NCBI GenBank assembly: GCA_046728115.1
Contig: JBKPDW010000618.1
Location: forward strand, 1 to 13,470
Direction of reading: 5' to 3'
DNA from: CAVSWN01 sp046728115
GTDB taxonomy: Bacteria > Acidobacteriota > Vicinamibacteria > Vicinamibacterales > CAVVIG01
DNA: 13,470 nt
In this document: positions 6,269 through 13,470 of the stretch, in pieces
Layout: every line of letters begins with the position of its first letter
Numbering within the stretch: position 1 is the first letter of the stretch
Made by a program: the position numbers and the translations under genes
The notes under the pieces: model-generated
Seen by the model: only the letters and a program-made list of their open reading frames with translations
Told to the model about the DNA's origin: nothing
The model's database searches: none

Positions 6269-8001
6269 CGCCCAACACGCAGGTCACCGTTCTCGACTAC
6301 GGTCAGATCGAAGCCGAGGTCAAGGCGTTCGAAGATGCCGAGCGCCAGCGGCTCGGGCTGCACGACGAGCCGATCGAGCACTGGGTCGACCCGAATCCGC
6401 AGCTGTTCACCCGCGCCGAGCGCGCGAACACGACGATCCTGTTCGGCGGGTTGACGATGGCGCACGACCAGCTCGTGCGCGCGGCCCTCTCTGGCCTTGG
6501 CTACGACATGCAGCCACTCGACGTCCCCGACAACGAGTCGCTGCGCTACGGCAAGGAATTCGGCAACCGCGCTCAGTGCAATCCCACGTACTACACCGTC
6601 GGCAATCTCGTGAAGCATCTGGTCTACCTGCGCGATCGCGAAGGCCTGTCGGTCGAGGAGATCGTCCGGACGCGAGTGTTCTTTACGGCGGGGGCCTGCG
6701 GCCCGTGCCGTTTCGGCACTTACGTCACAGAGTACCGGAAAGCTTTGCGCGATGCCGGGTTCGACGGGTTCCGGGTGCTGCTGTTCCAGCAGCAGGGTGG
6801 GCTGCGCCAGGCGACCGGCGAGGATGCGGGACTCGACTTCTCACCTCGGTTCTTCGTGACGCTGCTCAAAGCGCTCCTCGCCGGTGACGTGCTGAATCTG
6901 ATTGGCTATCGGATTCGGCCGTACGAGCTCGAGCCGGGCTCGACCGATCGCGCGCTCGAGGAATGCAAGCGGATCGTCTCCGATGCGTTCGCGCGACGGC
7001 GGAGTCTGTTTCGAGCCTTGTGGCAATCGCGCCGTCGGTTGGCCGAAGTGCGCGTCAACCGCCTGCAGCCCAAGCCGAAGGTGTCGATCATCGGCGAGTT
7101 CTGGGCGATGACGACGGAAGGCGACGGCAACTACCACTTGCAGCGTTTTCTCGAGCGTGAAGGCGCGGAAGTCGATATTCAGCCGGTCACGGCTTGGCTG
7201 CTCTACAACATCTGGGAACATACGTGGGACACCAAGCGGCGTCTGATGCTGCGGACTGAAGATGGCGGCACGTTCGGCTTGAATGGAACGAACCCGCGGA
7301 AAAAGCTCGCGTTGCTGGCGCTGGCCGAAAAGGCGCTTCGCGCCTCCTTCGGGTTGTACGCGCATGCGATCGGTCTCGGCGGTTATCACCTTTCGGACAT
7401 GGACGAGATCGCGACGATCTCGCACCAGTATTACGACAACCACCTCCGCGGCGGCGAAGGACACATGGAGGTAGGGAAGCTGATTCAGGCGGTTGAGCAG
7501 CGGAAATCGCACATGGTGATCAGCGTGAAGCCATTCGGGTGCATGCCCTCGTCAGGCGTGTCGGACGGCGTGCAGTCGCTGGTCACCGCACGTCACGCGG
7601 ACGCGATCTTTTGCGCGATCGAAACGACGGGCGACGGTGCGGTGAACGTCCAAAGCCGGGTGCTGATGTATCTGTTCAAAGCGCGACAGAAAGCACAGCA
7701 GGAGTACGACGCACTTCGACAGGCGTCAGGGCGTTCACAGGAGGATCTCGAGAATCTCGCGCAGCGACATGGGCACGCGCGGTCGCTGTTCTACCCTCGG
7801 CACAAAATCGCCGGCACGGCGAGCAACCTGCTCCTCGCCATCGATCCGCATCTCGACGTGCCTGTGTCGCTGCGCCCGGCCGCTCCAGGAGGCCCCTGCT
7901 CATCGGCGGCGATCGGACACTCGTGCGTGGCCTTTCGTGACGGTGTCATCGCTCTGACGCCGGTCGCCTCGTCGCTGCAAGGCGTTCGCGGGTCGGGTTA
8001 A
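6265..8001 (+). CDS. HgdB-like (COG3581-type) partner protein of the activase
   Basis: An intact 578-aa cytoplasmic protein with no signal peptide or membrane segment. It resembles the part of the CoA-dehydratase-like system that accompanies the COG1924/COG3580 proteins. Candidate cluster ligands are C105 (NRAQCNPTYY), C145 and C148 (TAGACGPCRFGTY) and C426 (KPFGCMPSSGVSDGV). Other family-like motifs are ILFGGLTMAHDQL (59-71), GEGHMEVGKL (397-406) and IETTGDGAVNVQSR (452-465). The KPFGCMPSS motif followed by an IE..GDG..N..SR stretch is typical of HgdB-type folds, in which each half contributes Cys to a [4Fe-4S] or double-cubane cluster. Its expected role is as electron acceptor from the activase; the substrate is unknown. 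GAGG lies 7 bases before the ATG, and the start overlaps the preceding TGA by 4 bp. The Cys-poor tail (about 530-578) is less conserved-looking. Confidence 0.85.
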   Translation: MTPNTQVTVLDYGQIEAEVKAFEDAERQRLGLHDEPIEHWVDPNPQLFTRAERANTTILFGGLTMAHDQLVRAALSGLGYDMQPLDVPDNESLRYGKEFGNRAQCNPTYYTVGNLVKHLVYLRDREGLSVEEIVRTRVFFTAGACGPCRFGTYVTEYRKALRDAGFDGFRVLLFQQQGGLRQATGEDAGLDFSPRFFVTLLKALLAGDVLNLIGYRIRPYELEPGSTDRALEECKRIVSDAFARRRSLFRALWQSRRRLAEVRVNRLQPKPKVSIIGEFWAMTTEGDGNYHLQRFLEREGAEVDIQPVTAWLLYNIWEHTWDTKRRLMLRTEDGGTFGLNGTNPRKKLALLALAEKALRASFGLYAHAIGLGGYHLSDMDEIATISHQYYDNHLRGGEGHMEVGKLIQAVEQRKSHMVISVKPFGCMPSSGVSDGVQSLVTARHADAIFCAIETTGDGAVNVQSRVLMYLFKARQKAQQEYDALRQASGRSQEDLENLAQRHGHARSLFYPRHKIAGTASNLLLAIDPHLDVPVSLRPAAPGGPCSSAAIGHSCVAFRDGVIALTPVASSLQGVRGSG

Positions 8002-8306
8002 TGACGACGCACACGGCATCGCGCCGCGCCGCAGTCGATCGTCACGCCCTGCTGGCCGAGATGGAGGCCAAGCTCCCTGGACTCGCCACCCACATGGAGC
8101 GGAACAACCCGGGCATGCACACGACCGACACCATCGACTTCGAGTACATCATCGAGGGGGAGGTCTGGCTCGAACTGGATGAGGGCGCCGCCGTTCATCT
8201 CCGCGCCGGCGACCCCGATCTTCACCATCTCGCGGCTGCCGGGGCTGACGCCGACGCCGCCGCGGGCGCTCGAGCCGCCGGCCCTGCCAGGCGCGGTTCT
8301 GGATGA
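8001..8306 (+). pseudogene. Truncated cupin-domain protein
   Basis: The ATG overlaps the previous TAA by one base (TAATG), so it would be the third coupled gene. Residues 38-71 carry a clear cupin front half: PGMHTTDTIDFEYIIEGEV, then WLELDEGAAVHLRAGD. Family members continue with a strand like VVVQNGTRHAW that supplies the second metal-binding histidine. Here, right after GD (base 8213), the reading becomes Ala/Gly-rich with no such motif and stops at 8306. I checked the other forward frames and the reverse strand and did not find the missing half. The cupin fold is therefore incomplete and most likely inactive; the partial gene may still be translated. Confidence 0.65.
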
Positions 8307-8450
8307 CGCGAAGCCGACGCCGCACTGATTGTCTGCTCGCGCGACGCTGACGCCGCGTGGATGGCGCGCTCGGCACCCGGCTCGTTCCGATCGATGGCCC
8401 CCCGGGGGTGTCTCGCTTTGCGGCGGAAACCGGGTCCTCTTTCGACGGGG
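8214..8450. other. Degenerate stretch between two gene remnants
   Basis: Between the end of cupin similarity and the start of FAD-oxidase similarity I find no recognisable protein segment in six frames. Only short GC-driven reading frames occur, for example a Pro-rich run (SRLPGLTPTPPRALEPP) and GTRLVPIDGPPGVSRF in different frames. No inverted repeats, transposase remnants or RNA genes were seen. Confidence 0.45.
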
Positions 8451-8573
8451 AGTCGCGAGGACGACGAAGCCGTTCGAGCGGCTTACCAATCGAACTGGCC
8501 GCGACTTGTGACCTTGAAGCGACGCTACGACCCGTCCAACGTCTTTCATCTGAACCGGAACGTCCGACCCTGA
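8451..8573 (+). pseudogene. C-terminal remnant of a berberine-bridge-type FAD oxidase
   Basis: The frame ending at TGA 8571-8573 encodes REDDEAVRAAYQSNWPRL followed by VTLKRRYDPSNVFHLNRNVR and a final P. This is the classic end of berberine-bridge enzyme (BBE) FAD-linked oxidases, where the usual pattern is AYG-N--RL--LK--YDP-N-F-LN-NI-P. Only about 40 residues of a protein that is normally about 450-500 aa remain; the FAD-binding and substrate domains are absent. The same frame is open further back (ATG 8361), but that part shows no family similarity, so it is not given as the start. It is probably non-functional. Confidence 0.7.
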
Positions 8574-8591
8574 GCGGCAACGTCTCGGACC

Positions 8592-8627
8592 CTTGCGTCA
8601 CCACTCGACTTCGAGCTGACGCGCAAG
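8592..8627. terminator. Imperfect hairpin between convergent genes, possible bidirectional terminator
   Basis: CTTGCGTCA (8592-8600) pairs with TGACG(CG)CAAG (8617-8627, two bases bulged). Inside it CTCG-ACTT-CGAG forms a second stem with a 4-base loop. It lies between the BBE remnant stop (8573) and the stop of the leftward XDH-family gene (8669). There is no T-run on either side, so it is not a standard intrinsic terminator. Confidence 0.35.
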
Positions 8628-8668
8628 AGCCTGCGAGGCCATTTCCGGCAGCCCCTGCACGCGCGCCC

Positions 8669-11119
8669 CTAAATGTAGGCGGTCAGCACGTCGTGCGCTC
8701 GCCGCCCGGCGTCGAGCGACGTCAGAACGACGTCCGGCGTGACCGGGATACGACGGTAGATATCGTCGCCTACGGCGTCCGCGATTGCTGAAAGCACGGA
8801 GCCGAGCCCTGCGCCCACCGGCGGCTCACCGACACCGCGTGCGCCAACCGGCGTTTCGGGATCGGGGATGTCGAGCGCGGCATGCCGCATGCCGGTGGGC
8901 ACGTCCAGAATCGTCAGCGGCTTGTTGTGGTGGAATCGCATGGCCAGCGGCACGCCGTAGTGGTGGTCGTAGACAGTCTTCTGCGTGAGCGCATGGCCAA
9001 TACCGAGACAGCTTCCTCCCAGCACCTGACCGCCGAGGCCTCGCGGATTCACGACGACGCCTACGTCGGCGACGGCCGCATAGTCAACGAGCTTCACGAC
9101 TCCGGTCTCGACGTCGACTTCAACTTCGGCGAATCCAACCACGTATGAGTGTGTCTCGCCGTCGTGTGGATACACGTCCTTTGCCACGCCCATCAACCCA
9201 AGGCCCGTCAGGGCCGTCGCTGATGCTCGCGTCGTTGCGTGAATGTTGGACGGCAGCTCGTGACCGTCGTACTTGCCGCCGAGTGTGATCGCGCGCTGCG
9301 CCGCCTGAGCGAATGTGAGGTGTCGCGCGGGATTCGCCCGCTGGTAGACGCGGCCACCGCCCACGCGATAGTCGTCGGGATGGCCACCCAGGTCCATCGC
9401 CGCAATTTCCAAGAGCTTTTGCTTCGCGTCCATCGCCCCGGCGTGGTTCGATCGCGAGATCGCATGTATCGTCTGGCTTCCGTCAGAGGTGCACGTATAT
9501 GGGAGGTTCTTGCGCGTGTCACCCCACATGACCTCGACGTTTTCCCAGGGCACGTCGAGAACTTCGGCCGCGACGCGGGCTGTGTCGATGACCGAGTGAG
9601 TTCCGAGGTTGCCAACGCCTGACTGAACATAGAGCTTGCCGTCAGGACGGATCGTCATCAGGCCGTCGTAACCGATCGAGTACCCGCCGATGAATGGACT
9701 GACCGAGATACCCAGCCCGCGGGCTTTCGTGCCGTTCCGTTTACCGCTGCCAGCCTTGCGTTCGTTCCACTGGAAGAGCTCGACTCCCCGATCGATCGCT
9801 TGCTGCACGAACGCGCTCGTGACGTAGCTGCGCTTGCCGTCCTTGCCCGGGCCTCCGAACGGCGCCTTGCCTGACGGCGCATTGATGCGATGGAGAGCGA
9901 CAGCATCGATGTTGAGCTGATGCGCCGCCTTGGCGAGCAGCGGCTCCATGATGGCGTTCATCTGTGCGCCGCCCGGCGCCCGTTGCGATGTCGGCGGCGG
10001 AGTATTGGTCAGTACGGAGAGGCCGCGGAAGCGCATCGCCATCGGCTGGTAGGCGAGCGAACACATCATCGGCGCCGCTTCGAGATCGAATTGATCTTCG
10101 TAAGGGCCTGCGTCCTGCAGGACGAACATGTCAACCGCCGTGACCCGCCCGTCTTTGCGGAACCCGATCTTGACGCGCGCCATCAACGACGGCCGGTGGC
10201 GGCCGATGTAATGTTCTTCCTCGCGGCTGATGCGCATCATCACCGGACCGCCGATTTTCCTCGCCAGTAGCGCCGGCACGGCGACGGTATACGTGCCCGG
10301 AATCTTGCTGCCGAAGCCGCCGCCGGTGTATTCGCTGATGAGCACGATCTGCTCGGGTTTGATGCCAACCCACTGCGCTACGGACGCGACGGTGCGCATC
10401 ACACTCTGCGTAGAGCAGTGCAGATAGAGTTTTCCATTCTGCCAGTAAGCCATCGCGGTCCGCGTTTCGAGCGGCTGATGGCTCGTCGTCTGGGTGTGGA
10501 ACGTATCGTCGAGGACGAGATCCGACTGCTGAAAACCGGCATTCGGATCGCCGTAGGCCCATTGAACGCCGGGCTCGCCTGTCGGCATGTGGCCTTCGGG
10601 AGCGCCTGCGAAGTCCTGCGACGTCCATTTGACTGTCTTCAGCTTGCCTCCGACAAAGGCATTGCCTTCGCGGCGGGCATTCGGTCCGTTCGGTCGCAAA
10701 CTCTCGAGCGGATCGATGACGAACGGGAGCGGCTCCAGATCGAGCGTGATTTTCTCGATGGCTTCTGCTGCGGCCAGTTCGTTGACGGCCGCCACGGCGA
10801 GAATCGGTTCGCCCTTGTAGACCGGCTCGTTTGTCAGCGCAACTTCAGGCGCCAGGGACGGGCCCGCTTCAGAACCGCCGCCAGCTTTCGGAGGAGCCGG
10901 GAGATCGTCGGCAGTCAGAAGGCCTTTGACTCCGGGCATCGCCAGCGCCGCGCTGGCGTCAATCCGGCGCACGCGGCAGTGTGGCATCGGACTCAGAAGA
11001 AGCTTGCAGAACGACATGCCGTCGGTCCGATAGTCTTCGGCATATTTCGCGCGCCCTGTCACTTTGGCGATCAGGTCCGGCGTTATGTAATTGTGGCCGA
11101 TCAGTTTGTAATCAGACAT
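8669..11119 (-). CDS. Xanthine dehydrogenase family molybdopterin-binding (large) subunit
   Basis: An 816-aa molybdenum hydroxylase large subunit, the normal length for this class. The N-terminal domain starts LIGHNYITPDLIAKVTGRAKYAEDY in short form (IAKVTGRAKYAED, 18-30), with PGVKGLLTADDLP (62-74). Cofactor-binding motifs are TGGGFGSK (265-272), QRAPGGAQMNAIMEP (379-393) and QSGVGNLGTHS (499-509). The catalytic Glu that activates the Mo-bound hydroxyl is expected at E765 in GARGVGEPPVGAG. The CO-dehydrogenase loop AYRCSFR is absent, so it is not form I CoxL; the substrate (an aldehyde, purine or N-heterocycle) cannot be told. GGAG sits 7 bases before ATG 11119. No Tat or Sec signal is visible, so it should be cytoplasmic. 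No [2Fe-2S] (CoxS-like) or FAD (CoxM-like) partner gene lies on either side. Confidence 0.93.
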   Translation of the reverse strand: MSDYKLIGHNYITPDLIAKVTGRAKYAEDYRTDGMSFCKLLLSPMPHCRVRRIDASAALAMPGVKGLLTADDLPAPPKAGGGSEAGPSLAPEVALTNEPVYKGEPILAVAAVNELAAAEAIEKITLDLEPLPFVIDPLESLRPNGPNARREGNAFVGGKLKTVKWTSQDFAGAPEGHMPTGEPGVQWAYGDPNAGFQQSDLVLDDTFHTQTTSHQPLETRTAMAYWQNGKLYLHCSTQSVMRTVASVAQWVGIKPEQIVLISEYTGGGFGSKIPGTYTVAVPALLARKIGGPVMMRISREEEHYIGRHRPSLMARVKIGFRKDGRVTAVDMFVLQDAGPYEDQFDLEAAPMMCSLAYQPMAMRFRGLSVLTNTPPPTSQRAPGGAQMNAIMEPLLAKAAHQLNIDAVALHRINAPSGKAPFGGPGKDGKRSYVTSAFVQQAIDRGVELFQWNERKAGSGKRNGTKARGLGISVSPFIGGYSIGYDGLMTIRPDGKLYVQSGVGNLGTHSVIDTARVAAEVLDVPWENVEVMWGDTRKNLPYTCTSDGSQTIHAISRSNHAGAMDAKQKLLEIAAMDLGGHPDDYRVGGGRVYQRANPARHLTFAQAAQRAITLGGKYDGHELPSNIHATTRASATALTGLGLMGVAKDVYPHDGETHSYVVGFAEVEVDVETGVVKLVDYAAVADVGVVVNPRGLGGQVLGGSCLGIGHALTQKTVYDHHYGVPLAMRFHHNKPLTILDVPTGMRHAALDIPDPETPVGARGVGEPPVGAGLGSVLSAIADAVGDDIYRRIPVTPDVVLTSLDAGRRAHDVLTAYI

Positions 11120-11203
11120 CGGTTGTCTCCGCCCCGCAGCCAGCCTTCACTACGATTGAGCGCCCGCGCATAGGAGAACGAAGAAAAGGCGTTCTGAATC
11201 AAC

Positions 11204-11222
11204 TGTACCTGTTTTGTACCTG
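11204..11222. promoter_or_regulatory. Two direct repeats with an 11-bp period, candidate operator
   Basis: TGTACCTG occurs at 11204-11211 and again at 11215-11222 (reverse strand CAGGTACA twice). They start exactly 11 bp apart, one helical turn, and lie about 85-103 bp before the ATG of the XDH-family gene in a 129-bp gap. A near-palindrome GGACATGTTC follows at 11223-11232. Tandem half-sites one turn apart are typical of OmpR/PhoB-type regulators, but the regulator is unknown and no good -10/-35 pair was recognised nearby. Confidence 0.35.
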
Positions 11223-11248
11223 GGACATGTTCACAGAGATCTCGCTGC

Positions 11249-13447
11249 TTACCTGCTGTCGGGCAACGCGAACACGTAGAGCGCTTGTCCGCTCTGTGGA
11301 ATCTTGACGTCCGGAACGATCGCCGCCGGCACATTGCGCGGGCTGCCGCCGCCGAGACCCGACATGACGGCGATGTACTGGCGGCCGCCGATTTCGAAGC
11401 TCACCGGGAATCCCTGAGCAGACGTCCCGAGCCTCGCCTCCCACACGACCTGGCCAGTTCTCACGTCGTGCGCGCGCACATACCGGTTGATGTCGCCCAC
11501 GAAGACCAGACCGCCGGCCGTCGACAACACCGCCGTCAAATATGGTGCCCGCTGCTCATGCTTCCAGACCTCCTGCAGCGTTCGCACGTTGTAAGCAGCC
11601 AGTTTGCCGACGTTCCCGTTGCTGCCGGGCATGTGCTTGAACACCCGATCGCCGCCATTGCTGCCGCCGCCTTCCGTCAAGGCGACGTCACGCGCCGTGA
11701 AGTCCATGCACGATTGACTCAGGGGCGCGATCAACAGTTCCGCCGGCGCGTTGTAGCTCATGGCCTGCCAGTTCTTACCGCCTTCGGTGCTCGGGCAAAC
11801 GGAGATCGGCTTGCCGATCCTCATCTCGTAGATGTCGGCTCGGTATCTCGGCACGCCAGTCTTCGGATCGATTGAATCCCAAATGTTCTGCGCGACCATC
11901 TCCTTGAAGCCGAGGAATCTCCCGGTGCGCCGATCGAGCTTCCAGAGCACTCCGGCTTTGCCGGCACTGAACGACACTTTCTGATCGCCGATGTCGACGA
12001 GGACACGCTCGAACACCTCGTCGAGGTCGAACGACTCGGCAGGAGCGTGCTGGAAGTACCAGGCGAGCTTGCCCGTGTCGGGGTTGAGCGCCACTGTGGT
12101 ATTCGCATAGAGCGTGTTGTCAAGGAGCGTGAGCTTGCGGCTGAGGAAGTTCCATGGCTTCGATTGCGCGACCCCCCAGTAAGTGAGATTGAGGTCGGGA
12201 TCGTACGAGCCCGCGATCCACGTCTCGCCACCGGCTCGGAACGTCATCGGCAGGTTGCCCCAGGTTTCACTGCCCGGCTCGCCTTGGCGCGGGATTGTGT
12301 AGAACCGCCACACCTGTTTGCCCGTCTTGGTGTCGTACGCACTGATGTAGCAGCCCAAGCCGTCGAAACGCCCGCATCCGGTGAGGCCCTGGAGCACCTT
12401 GTCGCCGATCACGATTGCGCCGCTGGTGTTGACACGGCTGCCGTCCTCCGCCGCGGGCGTATCCCAAAGGATCTCGCCGTTACGGGCGCTCAGCGCAACC
12501 ATGTGAGCGTTGCTCGCCGGCAGAAAGATCTTGTCGTCCGCAATCGCGATGCTGCGAATGCCACCGTAGCCAGGTGCCTGATCGGGGCCGACGCGCGTTT
12601 CCCAAATCAAGTCGCCCGTCTGTCCGTCGAGTGCCTGCACGAAGTTGCTGGGGCTCGCGAGATAAATGACGCCGTTATGAACGATAGGGGTCGTCTGGTT
12701 GGCGCCCGAGTCGTTCATCGCCCACACCCACTGCAGCTGCAGGTTCTTCACGTTGGCGGGCGTGATTTGATTCAGCGGGCTGTAGCTGTGGCCGGGGTAG
12801 TTGCCACGAAACATCAGCCAGTCACCACGCGGCGGGCTTTTCAACATTTCGGCGGTGACGGGTACGTAGTTCCTCACCTCGCCGCGAACGGTCACGCCTC
12901 GAGTCGCTGAGGCGCCGCCGCGACCCGGACCGGCGGCGCCGCCGGCGCCGAGCACGGGTGGTATCGCGTTTCGACCACCGCCGCCCCTGGCCGCAGTCGG
13001 TGCGGGTGACTGTGCACGAGGCGGCCCGGTGAGCAGCGTGCTGATCGAGGTCGCAACAGTGGGCGTCAACGGTTGCTGGCCGGCGGGCGCTCCGTTTATC
13101 TGCAGCAGATACGCCGTCACTGATAGTGTGCCCGCTTCACCGAGCGAGCCCGGATTGGTCGGCGGCATCGACTGCACAAGGTAAGTGAACAACTCGTTCA
13201 CCGCTCTCGCTCCCCATTTCGCGGTGAAGTCCGGCCCCGCCACAGCGGGCGCGTCACCAGATCCACGAAAATCGGAGCCATGGCATCCAGCGCAGTTCTG
13301 CCTGTACGCCGTCTGTCCCGCCTGCGCCTGAGCCGCGGTGTAGACGCCGGCGGCAGTTGGCGGTGTGTCCTGACTTCCCGCTGAACCGATGGTCATTCCG
13401 ACCACTGCGGCCGACGCGAGGAAGAGAAGTGGCAACACTCCCTTCAT
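11249..13447 (-). CDS. Periplasmic PQQ-type quinoprotein dehydrogenase with N-terminal cytochrome c domain
   Basis: A 732-aa protein with a Sec signal peptide (MKGVLPLLFLASAAVVGMTI; cleavage near GSAGSQ). Residues about 33-125 are a class I cytochrome c: haem site C52-AG-C55-H56 and probable axial Met M94 in QSMPPTNPG. A Gly/Ala/Pro-rich linker follows (about 145-180). Residues about 205-732 are a beta-propeller with W-motifs such as ALDGQTGDLIWE (272), AYDTKTGKQVWRF (370), ALNPDTGKLAWYF (453), AYNVRTLQEVWKH (618) and AHDVRTGQVVWE (659). The segments GEPGSETWGNLP, AGSYDPDLNLTYWGVA and LLDNTLYANTTVAL match PQQ alcohol dehydrogenases; D443 is the candidate catalytic Asp (inference). It should oxidise an alcohol or sugar in the periplasm and pass electrons to its own haem. 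AGGAG lies 6 bases before ATG 13447. C358 and C366 may form a disulfide; the vicinal CC pair of methanol dehydrogenase is absent. Confidence 0.93.
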   Translation of the reverse strand: MKGVLPLLFLASAAVVGMTIGSAGSQDTPPTAAGVYTAAQAQAGQTAYRQNCAGCHGSDFRGSGDAPAVAGPDFTAKWGARAVNELFTYLVQSMPPTNPGSLGEAGTLSVTAYLLQINGAPAGQQPLTPTVATSISTLLTGPPRAQSPAPTAARGGGGRNAIPPVLGAGGAAGPGRGGASATRGVTVRGEVRNYVPVTAEMLKSPPRGDWLMFRGNYPGHSYSPLNQITPANVKNLQLQWVWAMNDSGANQTTPIVHNGVIYLASPSNFVQALDGQTGDLIWETRVGPDQAPGYGGIRSIAIADDKIFLPASNAHMVALSARNGEILWDTPAAEDGSRVNTSGAIVIGDKVLQGLTGCGRFDGLGCYISAYDTKTGKQVWRFYTIPRQGEPGSETWGNLPMTFRAGGETWIAGSYDPDLNLTYWGVAQSKPWNFLSRKLTLLDNTLYANTTVALNPDTGKLAWYFQHAPAESFDLDEVFERVLVDIGDQKVSFSAGKAGVLWKLDRRTGRFLGFKEMVAQNIWDSIDPKTGVPRYRADIYEMRIGKPISVCPSTEGGKNWQAMSYNAPAELLIAPLSQSCMDFTARDVALTEGGGSNGGDRVFKHMPGSNGNVGKLAAYNVRTLQEVWKHEQRAPYLTAVLSTAGGLVFVGDINRYVRAHDVRTGQVVWEARLGTSAQGFPVSFEIGGRQYIAVMSGLGGGSPRNVPAAIVPDVKIPQSGQALYVFALPDSR

Positions 13448-13470
13448 GTGCAGCTCCTGATGGCAGACAT

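Noticed and set aside
8357..8791. 144-codon plus-strand ORF running from the scar into the XDH-family gene end
   Set aside because: Different frame from the BBE remnant, no family similarity, and it overlaps the convergent gene.
8669..11119. Form I CO dehydrogenase large subunit (CoxL)
   Set aside because: The AYRCSFR active-site loop is absent, and no coxM/coxS genes are adjacent.
10418..11173. 251-codon plus-strand ORF opposite the XDH-family gene
   Set aside because: Antisense shadow of a well-supported enzyme; no recognisable domain or start signal.
12047..12910. 287-codon plus-strand ORF opposite the PQQ dehydrogenase
   Set aside because: Antisense to W-motif repeats; no domain and no ribosome-binding site seen.

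Overview
The window is a high-GC stretch (by eye over 60%, not computed) of a bacterial chromosome. Gene content and codon style suggest an Acidobacteriota-like soil or sediment lineage: a cytochrome c fused to a PQQ-type propeller, a xanthine-dehydrogenase-family large subunit, and giant 2-hydroxyacyl-CoA-dehydratase-activase proteins. That assignment is inference; no rRNA or other taxonomic marker is present. No tRNA, rRNA, CRISPR array, IS element or phage gene was seen.

Left block (1-2559, minus strand). Three tightly spaced genes read leftward: lgt (prolipoprotein diacylglyceryl transferase), a Cys-rich exported protein of 393 aa, and an exported protein that runs off the left edge. Gaps are 14 and 16 bp, and the ribosome-binding site of the second gene overlaps the lgt stop codon, so this looks like one operon.

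Middle block (2691-8573, plus strand). This is an operon for an uncharacterised ATP-driven low-potential electron-transfer system of the 2-hydroxyglutaryl-CoA dehydratase/benzoyl-CoA reductase class. The first gene encodes two BcrAD/BadFG-type activase modules, a four-Cys motif and a DUF2229-type module (COG1924 plus COG3580 by family recognition). It is broken by a frameshift at about 5028-5030, where I infer a 19-base deletion between two copies of CGCGA. The next gene (578 aa, COG3581-like) overlaps it by 4 bp and resembles the HgdB-type cluster-binding subunit. It is followed, with a one-base stop/start overlap, by the front part of a cupin gene. About 240 bp later comes the last 40 codons of a berberine-bridge-type FAD oxidase gene. 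This end of the operon is a scar made of gene remnants.

Right block (8669-13447, minus strand). A secreted cytochrome c-PQQ propeller dehydrogenase is followed, after a 129 bp gap, by a molybdopterin-binding large subunit of the xanthine dehydrogenase family. The partner [2Fe-2S] and FAD subunits are not in the window. The gap holds two copies of TGTACCTG spaced exactly 11 bp, a possible operator. The block converges on the plus-strand operon, and the space between them contains an imperfect hairpin (8592-8627).

Most promising material: the tandem activase protein, whose two modules each carry a Cys pair spaced exactly 39 residues apart, its HgdB-like partner, and the signs of decay in this operon.
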